A stretch of DNA of 64,000 nucleotides from Craterilacuibacter sp. RT1T (GCF_023502145.1 NZ_JAMFLI010000001.1:620001-684000); one strand, 5' to 3'. Shown: positions 24,859 through 35,285, counted from the stretch's first letter. Numbers and translations are program-made. Notes: generated from the sequence alone by a model not told the origin.

Positions 24859-27800
24859 ATGGATCATCCCGGTATGTGGCCAGCCCTGCAGCGTTTTTCC
24901 GCCAACCGCACGATCTGGCAATACATGCTTGCCTTCGCTTGCATGGCCTTGCTGATTCTGGCCGGCGCCAGTCTGACCGCCTTGCCGCGCCTTGCACATA
25001 TGGCACGCCTGTCGGATGACTTTTATCAGCAGCTTTATCGCAGTACGCAATTGTCGGCCGAGGCGCGCTATGAGGTGCTTCTGGGGCGGCGACTGCTACG
25101 CGACATCATTATGGAACCGGATGCCGCCCTGCGCGCGAGCTTGCAGCAGGCGCTGATACGCAGCGATGCGCGCGTGCTGGCTAGCCTGCAGGCATTGGGT
25201 CGTTTAGGCCAAGAGGCGCACACCGTTCCGGCACTGGCAAAATCGGCGCAGGTGCAGTTCGAACAGTTTATGGCACAAAGAAGCACGGTGCTGGCGCTGG
25301 CAGAGCGCGGACGCAGCGATGAAGCCTGGGCTTTGACCTTGCTGACGTCTTCGCAAAGCCCCGAGCAGCAACTGGATGACACGCTAAGTGAGATCCGCCG
25401 TCTGGATGATGTGCGCGCCGGCGATACCTGGCGCGGCATGATGCAAAATTACCGGCAAGAAGTCCGTGCGACCTTGCTGTGGTTTGTGCTGGCGGCCGTT
25501 TTGTTGCTGGGCTGTGCATGGTGGGTGACGCGGGCGATACGCCGGCCGCTGGATGCCCTGACTCAGGCCATGGCAGCCATTGCCGACGCGCATCTGGATA
25601 CGCCGATTCCGGCGCTGGGCTTGCAAAATGAAAGCGGGGTGCTGGCGCGGCATCTGGCCCGTTTGCGCGATGTGTACCGGGTGATGGAGTTGCAGCGCTG
25701 GGTCAAGGTGGAGACGGCGCATATTGCCAGCGCGATGCAGCAGTCGGCCAGCCTGAGCGAGCTGGCGCAGCGCATGCTGGCCCGTCTTGCACCCTTGCTG
25801 GGCTTGGGCGGCGCACTGTTGTATCTGCATCGGGAAAACAGGCAGGCCCTGACACTGGTGGGGACGTATGGGCGTGCGGCGGATGGCGAAGTAAAAAACA
25901 GGCTGGCTTATGGTGAAGGGCTGGTCGGCCAGTGTGCGCTGGATCGTGCGCCCCTGACTTTAAGCTTGCCCGCCGAAGGGCGCATCGTCTGGGCGGCCGG
26001 CGCCATGCATCCCGCTCAAGTACGGATATTGCCGGTGTGTCTGAACCAGCGCCTGCTGGCGGTGCTGGAATTGTCGCTGCTCGCGCCGCTCAATGTGCGC
26101 CAGCAAGTCTTGCTGGATGCCTTATTGCCCTTGCTGGCGCTCAATCTGGAGATTCTCGAGCGGGTGCAAAAATCGCGCTATCTGCTGGAGGCGACGCAGC
26201 AGCAGGCTAAGCGGCTGGAGCAGCAGACGGCGGCGCTGCAGGCACAGCAAGTACAGCTTGGCCAGACGGAAGCATGGTATCGCAGCCTGATCGAGGCCGC
26301 GCCTGACGGCATGCTGGTGCTGGACGATGAGCAAAAAATAACACTGGCCAACCCGCGGGCACATGCCTTGTTTGCCTGCACCGATGGCAGCCTGATTGGC
26401 ACCAGCCTGGCCAGTTTGCTGGACGGCGAATATGGCGTGTTGTATGCGCGTTTGAGCAGTGAAGCCGGCGCCGCGGTGCTGGGGCGGGATTTGCCCGCCC
26501 TGCGTCTGGATGGCAGCCGTTTTAGCGCCGAGCTGGGCCTGAGTCGCCTGCCACGACTGAGTGGGCAGAAGGGGGTGGTGTGTGTGGCGGTGCGCGACGT
26601 CAGTGCCGAGCATCAGGCGCGCATCCGGCTGGATGACCAGCTGGCATTTCAAAGCGCCTTGCTCGATACCATTCCCTACCCCTTGTTCTACAAGGGCGAA
26701 GACAGCCGTTTTCTCGGCTTTAACCGCGCTTATGAACAGGCATTCGGCGTTTTGCGCGCCAGTCTGGTGGGCAAGCGCGTGCTGGAGCTGGATTTTCTGC
26801 CCGAGGCTGACCGGCTGCGCTATCAGCGTGAAGATGAGGAAATGATCAGCACGCTGGGCCAGTTGCAGACGGAAATGGCCATGCCCTATGCCGATGGCCA
26901 GCTACACGACACCCTGTACTGGGTATCGGGCTTTGCCCGCAGCGACGGCAAACCCGGCGGTCTGGTGGGGACGTTTGTCGATATCAGCGAACGCAAGCAA
27001 ATGGAAGCCAGTTTGCGTCAGGCCAATGAACGTCTGGCTCTGGCGCAGGAGGCCGGGCGGGTCGGGGTGTTCGATCTGGATCTGGCCAGTGGCCACAATT
27101 ACTGGACACCTGAGCTTGAGCGGATGTTCGGCCTGGCGCCGGGCACTTTTTCCGGCACGCTCGCCGCATGGCAGGCCTTGCTGCATCCTGCCGACCGCGA
27201 TGAAGCCATGCGCCATTTTGTCAGCGCGCTGGAGGGGCATGAGAGCAATTTCGAAGATGACTGGCGCATCTTGCTGCCCTCGGGGGCGGCGCGCTGGCTG
27301 CATGTGAATGCGCGCATTATCCGCGACAGTGCCGGTCTGCCGCTACGCGCCATAGGTGTCAATGTCGATGTGAATGATCTGGTCAGCGCCCGCGAGGCGG
27401 CACGCGATTCGGCGCGGGCCAAGGCCGATTTTCTGGCCAATATGAGCCACGAAATCCGCACCCCTATGAACGCCATTATCGGCATGACCCATCTGGCGCT
27501 GGGAACCGAGCTTTCTGCACGCCAGCGCGATTATCTGGACAAGATCGCGCTCTCCAGCCGCCATTTGCTGGCCATTATCAACGACATTCTCGATTTTTCC
27601 CGTGTCGAGTCCGGCAAGCTGGTGCTGGAGTCGGTGCCGTTCACGCTGGCATCGGTGCTGGACAATGTACAGAATATGCTGGCCGAGCGTGCCCAAAGCA
27701 AGCAGCTGGCTCTGCGTCTGGAGGTGGCGCCCGAGGTGCCGGCCATGCTGCTGGGCGACCCTTTGCGTCTGGGGCAGATTCTGATCAATTACACCGGTAA

Positions 27801-29142
27801 CGCGATCAAATTTACCGCCAGCGGCGAGGTGGTGATCCGCGTGCGCCTGGATGGCGAGCGAGGCGACAAGGTGGCGTTGCTGCTGTCGGTCAGCGATACC
27901 GGCATCGGCCTGAGTGAAACTGCGCGTGCGCGCCTGTTCCAGCCTTTCGAGCAGGCCGATGTCTCGACTACGCGCGAGTATGGCGGCACCGGCCTTGGCC
28001 TGGCCATCTCGCATCGTTTGGCCAGCTTGATGGATGGCGAAGTCGGTGTCGACAGCCGTGAAGGCGTAGGCAGTACCTTCTGGGCGCGGGTCTGGCTGGG
28101 GCGTGCGCCTGCGGATACGCAGCATGCGCTGCCGCAGGAGGTGGCCGATACGGCTAAGACGCTGGCCGGCGCGCGTATTTTGCTGGCCGAAGACAATGTG
28201 CTCAATCAGCAAGTGGCGGCCGAATTGCTGGCGCGCGTCGGTGCCGTGGTCGAGGTGGTGGGCGATGGTGCCCAGGCGCTTGCGCGCGTGCAGCAGGCAC
28301 CATTCGATTTGCTGCTGATGGATATGCAGATGCCGGTGATGGACGGCATGGCCGCTACGCGTGCGATTCGCGCCTTGCCCGGTATGGCGCAGCTACCCAT
28401 TCTGGCGATGACCGCCAGTGCCATGGCCAGCGACAAGGCGCAGTGTCTGGCCGCCGGCATGAATGACCATATCGCCAAGCCGATAGAGCCGGCCAGCTTA
28501 TACGCGACGCTGAGTCATTGGCTTGCGCCGCGCCCGGCATCTCCGCCACTGGCTGGCTATGCGGGCTTTTCGCCGCAGGATGGTCTGCGGCGTTGCGGTG
28601 GCAATAGTGCGCTGTATCTGGATCTGTTGCACCGCTTGGCCCGTGAAGAAGTGGGTGCCGCCGCTGAAATCGCGCAGGCGTTGCAGAAGGGTGATGCCGC
28701 GCGTGCGCGTTTGCATGCGCATAGCCTGCGCGGTGTGGCCGGGAATCTGGGGGCGGACGCTTTGCAAGAGGCGGCCGCGCAACTGGAAAGTGCCATCGAA
28801 AAAGGGGCGGGGGCGGGCGCGCTGACGGTGTTTACCGAGGCCTTGGCCGCACTGTGTCAGCATGTATCCAGTACCTTGCCGGATGTCGCCAGTGCAAGCT
28901 TGGCCGAGCCGGCTGCGCCACTGGATGAAGCCGCGCTCGCGTCTTTGCTGGCATTGATCGAGGGCAGTGACGCATCTGCGCGCAGCGAATTTACTGCGCT
29001 GGCACCACAGTTGCGCCAGGCATTGGGTCGCGGTGTCGATCAGGTGGCGGCTGCACTGGCGAGTTTTGATTTTGACGAGGCGGGTCGCTGTTTGCGCCGT
29101 CTGGCCAGTGCTTACGGGGAAAAACATGCAAGCAAAGAGTGA
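24859..29142 (+). CDS. Large hybrid sensor histidine kinase (HAMP-GAF-PAS3-HisKA-HATPase-REC-HPt)
   Basis: About 1427 aa from ATG 24859. TM1 lies at residues 19-40, then a periplasmic helical domain of about 165 residues, TM2 at 205-228, HAMP 221-275, GAF 281-437, a Gln-rich coiled coil, three PAS domains (about 472-590, 594-717, 721-847), HisKA with phospho-His at about 864 (NMSHEIRTPMNAIIG), HATPase (GGTGLGLAISHRLA), REC with Asp at about 1155 (LLMDMQMPVMDG) and HPt with His near 1288 (HAHSLRGVAGNLG). All phosphorelay residues are intact. The start is uncertain: AAGGAAGGA lies too far upstream (17 nt), and the frame is open to 24763. It overlaps the next gene by 17 bp, which is the likely relay target. 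Confidence 0.88.
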   Translation: MDHPGMWPALQRFSANRTIWQYMLAFACMALLILAGASLTALPRLAHMARLSDDFYQQLYRSTQLSAEARYEVLLGRRLLRDIIMEPDAALRASLQQALIRSDARVLASLQALGRLGQEAHTVPALAKSAQVQFEQFMAQRSTVLALAERGRSDEAWALTLLTSSQSPEQQLDDTLSEIRRLDDVRAGDTWRGMMQNYRQEVRATLLWFVLAAVLLLGCAWWVTRAIRRPLDALTQAMAAIADAHLDTPIPALGLQNESGVLARHLARLRDVYRVMELQRWVKVETAHIASAMQQSASLSELAQRMLARLAPLLGLGGALLYLHRENRQALTLVGTYGRAADGEVKNRLAYGEGLVGQCALDRAPLTLSLPAEGRIVWAAGAMHPAQVRILPVCLNQRLLAVLELSLLAPLNVRQQVLLDALLPLLALNLEILERVQKSRYLLEATQQQAKRLEQQTAALQAQQVQLGQTEAWYRSLIEAAPDGMLVLDDEQKITLANPRAHALFACTDGSLIGTSLASLLDGEYGVLYARLSSEAGAAVLGRDLPALRLDGSRFSAELGLSRLPRLSGQKGVVCVAVRDVSAEHQARIRLDDQLAFQSALLDTIPYPLFYKGEDSRFLGFNRAYEQAFGVLRASLVGKRVLELDFLPEADRLRYQREDEEMISTLGQLQTEMAMPYADGQLHDTLYWVSGFARSDGKPGGLVGTFVDISERKQMEASLRQANERLALAQEAGRVGVFDLDLASGHNYWTPELERMFGLAPGTFSGTLAAWQALLHPADRDEAMRHFVSALEGHESNFEDDWRILLPSGAARWLHVNARIIRDSAGLPLRAIGVNVDVNDLVSAREAARDSARAKADFLANMSHEIRTPMNAIIGMTHLALGTELSARQRDYLDKIALSSRHLLAIINDILDFSRVESGKLVLESVPFTLASVLDNVQNMLAERAQSKQLALRLEVAPEVPAMLLGDPLRLGQILINYTGNAIKFTASGEVVIRVRLDGERGDKVALLLSVSDTGIGLSETARARLFQPFEQADVSTTREYGGTGLGLAISHRLASLMDGEVGVDSREGVGSTFWARVWLGRAPADTQHALPQEVADTAKTLAGARILLAEDNVLNQQVAAELLARVGAVVEVVGDGAQALARVQQAPFDLLLMDMQMPVMDGMAATRAIRALPGMAQLPILAMTASAMASDKAQCLAAGMNDHIAKPIEPASLYATLSHWLAPRPASPPLAGYAGFSPQDGLRRCGGNSALYLDLLHRLAREEVGAAAEIAQALQKGDAARARLHAHSLRGVAGNLGADALQEAAAQLESAIEKGAGAGALTVFTEALAALCQHVSSTLPDVASASLAEPAAPLDEAALASLLALIEGSDASARSEFTALAPQLRQALGRGVDQVAAALASFDFDEAGRCLRRLASAYGEKHASKE

Positions 29143-30238
29143 GAACGATACGCGCGCACTGGTGCTGGTGGTCGACGATACGCCGGATAACCTGTTGCTG
29201 ATGAGCGAACTGCTACAGCCACATTACCGCGTCAAGCTGGCGATTAGCGGCGAAAAAGCGCTGCAAATTGCGAACAGTACACCGCAACCGCAACTGGTGC
29301 TGCTCGATATCATGATGCCGCAGATAGACGGTTACGAAGTGTGCGAGCGGCTTAAGGCTAACCCGGCGACGCGCGATATTCCAGTGATTTTCCTGACCGC
29401 TTTGTCACGGCAGGAGGATGAAACGCGCGGCTTCGAACTGGGTGCGGTCGACTACATCACCAAGCCCATCAGCCCGCCTATTGTGCTGGCGCGGGTGGCC
29501 ACCCATCTCTTGCTTAAGGCATCCGCCGATTTTTTGCGCGACCAGAATACTTTTCTCGAGCAAGAGGTGCAAAAGCGCACGGCCGAAGTGCAGGCCATAC
29601 AGGACGTTGCCATTCATGCGATGGCGAGCTTGGCTGAAACGCGCGACAACGAGACTGGCGGCCATATCCGCCGTACCCAGTTTTACGTCAAGGCACTGGC
29701 CACGGAATTGGCACGCCATCCGCGCTATAGCGCACAACTAAACGAGGGCATGATAGATATTCTGTTCAAGTCGGCGCCGTTGCACGATATCGGCAAGGTC
29801 GGCATTCCCGACGCCATCTTGCTTAAGCCTGACCGCTTGACGCCGGCCGAGTTCGCCATTATGCAGCAGCACACGACGCTGGGGCGCGATGCCATTGTGC
29901 ATGCCGAAGAACGCTTGGGCATGCGCGTGCCTTTCTTGCAGTGCGCCAAGGAAATCGCCTATTCGCATCAGGAAAAATGGGATGGCTCTGGTTATCCGCA
30001 AGGCCTCGCGGGCGAAGCGATTCCCTTGTCGGCACGACTGATGGCCTTGGCCGATGTCTACGATGCCCTGATCAGCCGGCGCGTTTACAAGACCGGGCTG
30101 CCGCATGCGGTGGCGCGCGGCATTATCGTCAATGGTGCCGGCCACCATTTCGACCCCGAAGTGGTCGAGGCTTTTACTGCCTGTGAAGATGCGTTCCAGT
30201 CGATTGCCGAGCGCTTCGCCGATCATGCGCCGCAGTAG
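29126..30238 (+). CDS. Response regulator with HD-GYP c-di-GMP phosphodiesterase domain (RpfG-like)
   Basis: 370 aa starting MQAKSENDTRALVLVVDD, overlapping the kinase gene by 17 bp. Receiver residues 10-125 carry Asp in LVLLDIMMPQIDG and Lys in YITKPISPP. A coiled linker (FLEQEVQKRTAEVQ) leads to an HD-GYP domain with the HD pair in APLHDIGKVGIPDAIL, the metal His in QQHTTLG and SHQEKWDGSGYPQGL, so it should hydrolyse c-di-GMP. Phosphorylation by the upstream kinase through its HPt domain is the natural inference. A bidirectional terminator follows. Confidence 0.9.
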   Translation: MQAKSENDTRALVLVVDDTPDNLLLMSELLQPHYRVKLAISGEKALQIANSTPQPQLVLLDIMMPQIDGYEVCERLKANPATRDIPVIFLTALSRQEDETRGFELGAVDYITKPISPPIVLARVATHLLLKASADFLRDQNTFLEQEVQKRTAEVQAIQDVAIHAMASLAETRDNETGGHIRRTQFYVKALATELARHPRYSAQLNEGMIDILFKSAPLHDIGKVGIPDAILLKPDRLTPAEFAIMQQHTTLGRDAIVHAEERLGMRVPFLQCAKEIAYSHQEKWDGSGYPQGLAGEAIPLSARLMALADVYDALISRRVYKTGLPHAVARGIIVNGAGHHFDPEVVEAFTACEDAFQSIAERFADHAPQ

Positions 30239-30337
30239 CGGGCGGCGTAAAAAGGCGATATCCGCCACAAGCTGGTGTTGATTCGCTGCGATACAGGCTA
30301 TCTGTGTGACAGCCACGCAAGACGGGGCATCGCCAAT

Positions 30338-30367
30338 AAAAACGGCAGCCTGCAGGCTGCCGTTTTT
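30338..30367. terminator. Bidirectional terminator between the HD-GYP and lipoprotein genes
   Basis: AAAAACGGCAGCC and GGCTGCCGTTTTT form a perfect 13-bp inverted repeat with a TGCA loop, serving the plus-strand HD-GYP gene and the convergent minus-strand lipoprotein gene. Confidence 0.92.
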
Positions 30368-30382
30368 AAGCATGGATTGGCT

Positions 30383-30751
30383 TTACTTGCCTTGCAGTGC
30401 CGCAGCCGCTTCTTTCACGGCAGAGGCTTGCTGTTTGAGCTCGTCAACCTGCCCTTTCAGCTCGGGGTTGAGGATGATGGCAGCATCCCCCAGGCGTTTG
30501 GCCACGCCAATGGCGGCGCTGGCTTGCTGCTTGAGTTGTCCCAAAGGTGCGCTGCTGTCTTTCAGTTGTTGCTTGGCGTCGCCGATGGCGGCACTGGCCT
30601 GGTTTTTCAACTGCTCCAGTGACTGCTTGTCATTGCCATCCAGTGCACCGATGGCGCTGGATGCGGCTTGTTGCAACTGGGTGGTCTGCTCGCCGCTGCA
30701 GGCTGACAGCAAGGGCAGGATCAGCAGGGCGGGTATCAGCAGGCGGCGCAT
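30383..30751 (-). CDS. Putative lipoprotein with heptad-like repeats
   Basis: 122 aa with a lipoprotein signal (MRRLLIPALLILPLLSAC) and lipobox L-S-A-C at residue 18. The mature part is predicted all-helical and contains two copies of LK-x-QASAAIG-x-AK (near residues 48 and 73) plus a third partial copy, LKQQASAVKEAA, consistent with a coiled coil. It resembles no enzyme. It is probably anchored in the outer membrane, since the residue after Cys is Ser rather than Asp. Function unknown. Confidence 0.75.
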   Translation of the reverse strand: MRRLLIPALLILPLLSACSGEQTTQLQQAASSAIGALDGNDKQSLEQLKNQASAAIGDAKQQLKDSSAPLGQLKQQASAAIGVAKRLGDAAIILNPELKGQVDELKQQASAVKEAAAALQGK

Positions 30752-30845
30752 GGCATTCTTTCTTTCAGTCTATGGTGAGTCAGAGAGTCTGGCAGGCGCG
30801 CCAAGTTCCCGCAAGGCAGCAATGTTCCTGCGCGCTATTTTCTGT

Positions 30846-31478
30846 TTAAAGCCGGCCAAGTGCCCGCTGGTTGGATAGAAACACATTATCCATTTCCAGT
30901 GGCTCGCCCTTTTGCATGGCGGCTATCCACGCATCGGTGCTGATGACGGCAGCAAAGGCGGTATGGGCAACGATGGTGAATACGCGGTGAATTTCTTCGG
31001 CGGTCGCCGCACCCAGTGCATTTTTATAGGGCAGGGAGCCGGCGGCATCGTGCAGGAATTCAACCTTCCAGCCTTCATGCATGGCCGCGCGTATGGTCGA
31101 GTCATCGCAATTGTGGGTCATATAACCGGCGACGCTCAGCGTATCGATCTCATGCTTGCGCAGCCACGCCGCCAGCCCGGTGTCCGGCGTCAGTGCGCTG
31201 GCCATTTCTTTTTCGATCAGGTGATCCCAGTGGCGGCTGGCAATGGAGGGGTGGATGTCGGCGCCTGCGCTGCCGCGTGCAAACACCGGATAATCGGCCG
31301 GGAAAAACTGCTGCACCATGACGATCGGCACACCGGCTGCGTGTGCCGCATCCATGGCGCGGCCGATATTGGCGAGCGAGTGCTGAACGTCGGGGTATTC
31401 GATCTTTAAGTTACCGGTAACGTATTCGTTTTGCGGATCAATCACGATCAGTGCGCGCTTGGGTGTCTGTTGCATCAT
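30846..31478 (-). CDS. Isochorismatase-family cysteine hydrolase
   Basis: 210 aa. The Asp-Lys-Cys triad of the family is visible: Asp in ALIVIDPQNEY near residue 14, a Lys in the central region, and the nucleophile Cys in GYMTHNCDDSTIRAAM near residue 124, preceded by the family cis-peptide VAGY. These enzymes hydrolyse amides (nicotinamide, carbamoyl-type substrates) or isochorismate; the THNC variant does not fix the substrate. Same strand as the GNAT gene, whose stop lies 13 bp upstream of this start, so the two may be co-transcribed. Confidence 0.8.
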   Translation of the reverse strand: MMQQTPKRALIVIDPQNEYVTGNLKIEYPDVQHSLANIGRAMDAAHAAGVPIVMVQQFFPADYPVFARGSAGADIHPSIASRHWDHLIEKEMASALTPDTGLAAWLRKHEIDTLSVAGYMTHNCDDSTIRAAMHEGWKVEFLHDAAGSLPYKNALGAATAEEIHRVFTIVAHTAFAAVISTDAWIAAMQKGEPLEMDNVFLSNQRALGRL

Positions 31479-31490
31479 GCGTCCTTTCTA

Positions 31491-32000
31491 TCACTCGGGC
31501 GAGACCACTCGTGCCATGCTGTAAACGTCTACATAGTGGCCATGGCGGAAAGCATAGTTTTTGAACCGGCCTTCGATCTCAAAACCATGTTTAGCATACA
31601 GCGCTTGAGCATGCTCATTGTCGGTGTAGACAGTAAGCTCGATGCGCCGTACGCGCAGCCAGTTTTCTGCCAAATCTATCGCTGCGCGCAGCAAGGCTGA
31701 GCCTATGCCCTGGCCGCGGGCGCTGTCTTTGATGATGATGCCTATGCTGGCTGTGTGACTGCGCCGAGGCCTTGTTTCTTGCGTCAGGCTGATCAGGCCG
31801 AGGATCTCGCCTGCTCGCTCGGCGACCAGTTGGTGTTGATTGTCAGGGCAGGTGGTGATGCGTTGCTGCCATAGCGCCGGCGAAGGGAAAGGTAGCTGCA
31901 ACATTGCTTCATAGCTTGATGCAGGCGTATGGAGAGCACTTAATTGGACCGCATCTTCGACTCGGGCGCGGCGCAGGAGGATGTCGTGCATGTGGTGCAT
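31491..32000 (-). CDS. GNAT-family N-acetyltransferase
   Basis: About 169 aa. The acetyl-CoA loop is [17 protein letters not shown] near residue 97, followed by [28 protein letters not shown], the usual last strands of GNAT, similar to the PhnO/SpeG-like general acetyltransferases. I use the ATG at 32000 (MHHMHDILL); an ATG at 31991 or a GTG at 32024 are alternatives and none has a strong ribosome site. The GTG lies inside a large inverted repeat. Substrate unknown. Confidence 0.75.
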   Translation of the reverse strand: MHHMHDILLRRARVEDAVQLSALHTPASSYEAMLQLPFPSPALWQQRITTCPDNQHQLVAERAGEILGLISLTQETRPRRSHTASIGIIIKDSARGQGIGSALLRAAIDLAENWLRVRRIELTVYTDNEHAQALYAKHGFEIEGRFKNYAFRHGHYVDVYSMARVVSPE

Positions 32001-32014
32001 TTTCTGTGCGAAAT

Positions 32015-32059
32015 GCAGGGGCACTAAGCCGGTAAAAACTGCCGGCTTAGTGCCCCTGC
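32015..32059. repeat. 18-bp perfect inverted repeat between phaA and the GNAT gene
   Basis: The 18 bases at 32015-32032 (GCAGGGGCACTAAGCCGG) are the exact reverse complement of 32042-32059, with a 9-nt loop that is T-rich on the minus strand. There is no U-run after the stem on either side, so it is not a textbook intrinsic terminator, although it may stop or protect the phaA transcript. It lies just upstream of the GNAT start. Confidence 0.85.
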
Positions 32060-32090
32060 CCGGCAGGCTCCGGGTCAGGGGTGATGAGGC

Positions 32091-33272
32091 TTACACGCGC
32101 TCGACGGCCAGTGCCACGCCCATGCCGCCGCCTATGCACAGCGTGGCCAGACCTTTTTTCGCATCGCTGCGCTGCATTTCATGCAGCAAGGTGACCAGTA
32201 CGCGGGCGCCGGATGCGCCAATCGGGTGGCCCAGTGCGATGGCACCGCCATTGACGTTAACACGGGCCAGATCCCACTCCAGTTCGCGTGCCACGCCCAG
32301 CGCCTGTGCGGCGAAGGCCTCGTTGGCTTCGATCAGGTCCAGCTCTTCAATCGCCCAGCCAGCCTTGGCCAGCGCCTTGCGGGTGGCGGCAACCGGGCCC
32401 AGGCCCATCACTTCCGGTGCACAGCCGGTCAGCGCATAGCTGCGTACGGTTGCCAGCGGGGTCAGCCCCAGCTCTTTGGCCTTGGCGGCCGACATCATCA
32501 TGACCGCAGCGGCGCCATCGTTCAGGCCCGAGGCATTGGCGGCGGTGACGGTGCCATCCTTTTTAAAGGCGGCGCGCGGCTTGGCGATGCTGTCGGCGGT
32601 GGAGCCGGCCTTGACGAATTCGTCACGGGCGAAAGCGACCGGGTCGCCTTTTTTCTGCGGAATCAGAACCGGTACGATTTCGGCGTCAAACTTGCCGGCA
32701 GCTTGTGCGGCTTCGGCACGGTTTTGCGAGGACAGTGCCAGCTGGTCCTGCTCTTCGCGGCTGATGCTATAGCGTTCGGCGATATTTTCGGCGGTGATGC
32801 CCATATGGTAGTGGTTGTAGGCGTCGGTCAGACCGTCGAACACCATAGTGTCCACCAGTTGGGTGTTGCCCATGCGGAAACCATCACGCGAACCCGGCAG
32901 GATGTGCGGGCTCTGGCTCATATTCTCCTGACCGCCGGCGATGACGATTTCGGCATCGCCATTGGCAATGGCCTGAGCTGCCAGATGGGTGGCGCGCAGA
33001 CCGGAGCCGCAGACGACGTTCAAGGTGGTGGCCGGGGTGGTGACCGGCAGGCCGGCCTTGATCAGTGCCTGGCGTGCCGGGTTCTGGCCTGCGCCGGCTG
33101 TGAGCACCTGGCCCAGAATGACTTCGGACACCTGTTCGGCGGCCACGCCGGTTTCTTCCAGCAGCGCCTTGATCACGGTTGCACCAAGCTCCGGGGCGGA
33201 TACCTTGGACAGCGAACCGGCAAAATTGCCGATGGCAGTACGTTTTGCAGCAACGATCACGACTTCTTGCAT
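32091..33272 (-). CDS. phaA: Acetyl-CoA acetyltransferase (beta-ketothiolase)
   Basis: 393 aa starting [15 protein letters not shown], with GGAG 6 nt upstream. The thiolase residues are in place: nucleophilic Cys in [13 protein letters not shown] near residue 89, His in [13 protein letters not shown] and Cys in [14 protein letters not shown]. It condenses two acetyl-CoA to acetoacetyl-CoA, the first step of PHB synthesis. It lies 69 bp downstream of phaC on the same strand, which makes a phaCA operon; the acetoacetyl-CoA reductase gene (phaB) is not in the window. Confidence 0.93.
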   Translation of the reverse strand: MQEVVIVAAKRTAIGNFAGSLSKVSAPELGATVIKALLEETGVAAEQVSEVILGQVLTAGAGQNPARQALIKAGLPVTTPATTLNVVCGSGLRATHLAAQAIANGDAEIVIAGGQENMSQSPHILPGSRDGFRMGNTQLVDTMVFDGLTDAYNHYHMGITAENIAERYSISREEQDQLALSSQNRAEAAQAAGKFDAEIVPVLIPQKKGDPVAFARDEFVKAGSTADSIAKPRAAFKKDGTVTAANASGLNDGAAAVMMMSAAKAKELGLTPLATVRSYALTGCAPEVMGLGPVAATRKALAKAGWAIEELDLIEANEAFAAQALGVARELEWDLARVNVNGGAIALGHPIGASGARVLVTLLHEMQRSDAKKGLATLCIGGGMGVALAVERV

Positions 33273-33308
33273 AGGATTCTCCATTATTTTCGTCGGGTGG
33301 GGCTTACG

Positions 33309-33333
33309 CCCTGCGCCCGGGTGAGGCGCAGGG
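33309..33333 (-). other. Intercistronic hairpin between phaC and phaA
   Basis: CCCTGCGCC (33309-33317) pairs with GGCGCAGGG (33325-33333), a perfect 9-bp stem with a 7-nt loop. No U-run follows on the minus strand, so it is more likely an mRNA processing or stability element in the phaCA message than a terminator. Confidence 0.6.
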
Positions 33334-33341
33334 TTTGATGC

Positions 33342-35108
33342 TTAGTGCTGCAACTGGGCATCCAGCGGCTTCAGGCTCTTGGCCTTTACATAGCTGCCCG
33401 GTGCGTCTTCCTGAGCCGGGTGAGCCTTGCTGCCCAGCGTCTTGGGTGTGGCAATGTCTTCACCGGATTTGGGTGTGAGCCAGGCATCCAGATCTTTCCA
33501 CCAGCTGCCCGGCAGGCTTTGGGCCGAATCGAACCAGGCTTGTGCGTCTTGTGCCAGATTATCGTTCACCCAGTAGTTGCGCTTGTCTTTGGTGACCGGG
33601 TTGATGGCACCGGCGATATGGCCGGAGGCGCCCAGTACGAAGCGTTTTTCCGCCACGCCCCTGAGGTAGGGCAGGCCGGCATAGGCGGATTGCCACGGTA
33701 CGATATGGTCTTCGCGCGCGGCAAAGATGTAGACCGGAATATCGATCTGGCCGACGTCGACTTTTTCGCCCAGGAGGGTGATGGAGCCCGGACGGGTCAG
33801 CGCGTTATTGAGGTAGAACTCGCGCAGGAAGAAGGTGTGCATAGGCAGCGGCAGATCGACCGAGTCGTTGTTCCAGTACAAAAGGTCGAACGGTGGCGGG
33901 GTCTTGCCCAGCATGTAGTTATTGACTACATAGTTCCAGATCAGATCGTTGGCGCGCAAGGAGGCAAAGGTACGGCCGATTTCCTTGCCGCTGATGATGC
34001 CGCCTTGTGCTGCGCGGGCTTCGCGCTTGGCGACCAGTTTTTCGTCGATCATGACTTTGACTTCGCCCGGCTCGGCGTGGTCGATCAGGCTGGTCATGAA
34101 AATGGCGTTGTCTATGGTCTTGATGCCCTTGGCTTTCATCACCGCCAGTGCCGTGGTCAGCAGTACGCCGCCGATACAGAAGCCCAGCGCATTGATGCTG
34201 TCCTGCTTGCTGATTTCACGTACCGTGTCGGTCGCGGCAAAGATGCCTTTTTCCAGATAGTCATCCCAGGTGAAGTGCTTCATCTCCACATTGGCCGAGC
34301 GCCAGGACACCAGGAAGACGCGGTAACCCTGGGCGACAAAGTGGCGCACCATGGAGTTTTCCGGCTGCAAATCCATCAGATAGTACTTGTTGACGCAAGG
34401 CGGCACGATCAGCAGCGGCTTTTCATGCACCTTGGCCGTGGTCGGTGTGTACTGGATCAGTTCGATCAAGTCGTTGCGAAACACGACCTTGCCCGGCGTG
34501 GTGGCAATATTGACGCCGATTTCGAACTTGCTCTCGTCCGACATCGAAATATGGCCTTTTTCGATATCGGACATCATGTTCTTCATGCCCTCGACCAGAC
34601 TCTCGCCCTTGGTCTCGATGGCGCGCTTGATCACCTCGGGGTTGGTCAGCATGAAGTTGGTCGGTGCCATGGCATCGATATACTGGCGGGTCGCGAAAGC
34701 CAGCTTTTCTTTTTCATCTTCCGCCATCTGCGACTTGTCGACCAGTTCGGTCATCCATTTGGAGGTCAGCAAATAGCTTTGCTTGATAAAGCCGTAAAAG
34801 GGATGGTCGTTCCACTCTGGGGAGGCAAAGCGGCGGTCGCTGCTTTTGCCCGCTTCGGCGCTAGCGGCGCCTTGCCCCAGAAACTGCATCCACATATTCA
34901 GCTGTTGCTGGTACAGATTGGTCTGCATTTCGATGAACTGGTTGGCACCGGTCATCATTTGCTGCCAGTTCTGGGTCAGCTGGGACATGTCCATGCCTTG
35001 CGCCTGGGTGCCGGACACGGCATTGACAAACTGCTGCATCCACTTCTGGTTGGCTTCGGTCAGTCCGTTAAAAAACTGGTCCAGTGCAGCCGGGTTCTCT
35101 TGTGTCAT
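33342..35108 (-). CDS. phaC: Class I poly(3-hydroxyalkanoate) synthase
   Basis: 588 aa from ATG 35108 ([13 protein letters not shown]), preceded by AGGAG; the longer frame to 35249 has no ribosome site. The lipase-like box is GFCIGG with active-site Cys about residue 311. The Asp ([13 protein letters not shown] region) and His ([13 protein letters not shown]) complete the triad. The N-terminal amphipathic region ([28 protein letters not shown]) mediates granule and phasin contact. It polymerises 3-hydroxyacyl-CoA at the granule surface. First gene of phaCA. Confidence 0.95.
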   Translation of the reverse strand: MTQENPAALDQFFNGLTEANQKWMQQFVNAVSGTQAQGMDMSQLTQNWQQMMTGANQFIEMQTNLYQQQLNMWMQFLGQGAASAEAGKSSDRRFASPEWNDHPFYGFIKQSYLLTSKWMTELVDKSQMAEDEKEKLAFATRQYIDAMAPTNFMLTNPEVIKRAIETKGESLVEGMKNMMSDIEKGHISMSDESKFEIGVNIATTPGKVVFRNDLIELIQYTPTTAKVHEKPLLIVPPCVNKYYLMDLQPENSMVRHFVAQGYRVFLVSWRSANVEMKHFTWDDYLEKGIFAATDTVREISKQDSINALGFCIGGVLLTTALAVMKAKGIKTIDNAIFMTSLIDHAEPGEVKVMIDEKLVAKREARAAQGGIISGKEIGRTFASLRANDLIWNYVVNNYMLGKTPPPFDLLYWNNDSVDLPLPMHTFFLREFYLNNALTRPGSITLLGEKVDVGQIDIPVYIFAAREDHIVPWQSAYAGLPYLRGVAEKRFVLGASGHIAGAINPVTKDKRNYWVNDNLAQDAQAWFDSAQSLPGSWWKDLDAWLTPKSGEDIATPKTLGSKAHPAQEDAPGSYVKAKSLKPLDAQLQH

Positions 35109-35285
35109 TTGTTCTCCTGTTCTTGTTGCTTTACATGGCAAGGAACAGCCATTGCTGCTTACAGGGTAACAACTAGCTATGACAAAGTCACATCCGTACG
35201 CGTGCAAGGGGTATTGCTGACCCCGAGTGTTGGTTTTGTGCACTTGCACACTGTTATGGGCGGCATCGCCTGCGTCAAACCCGCT

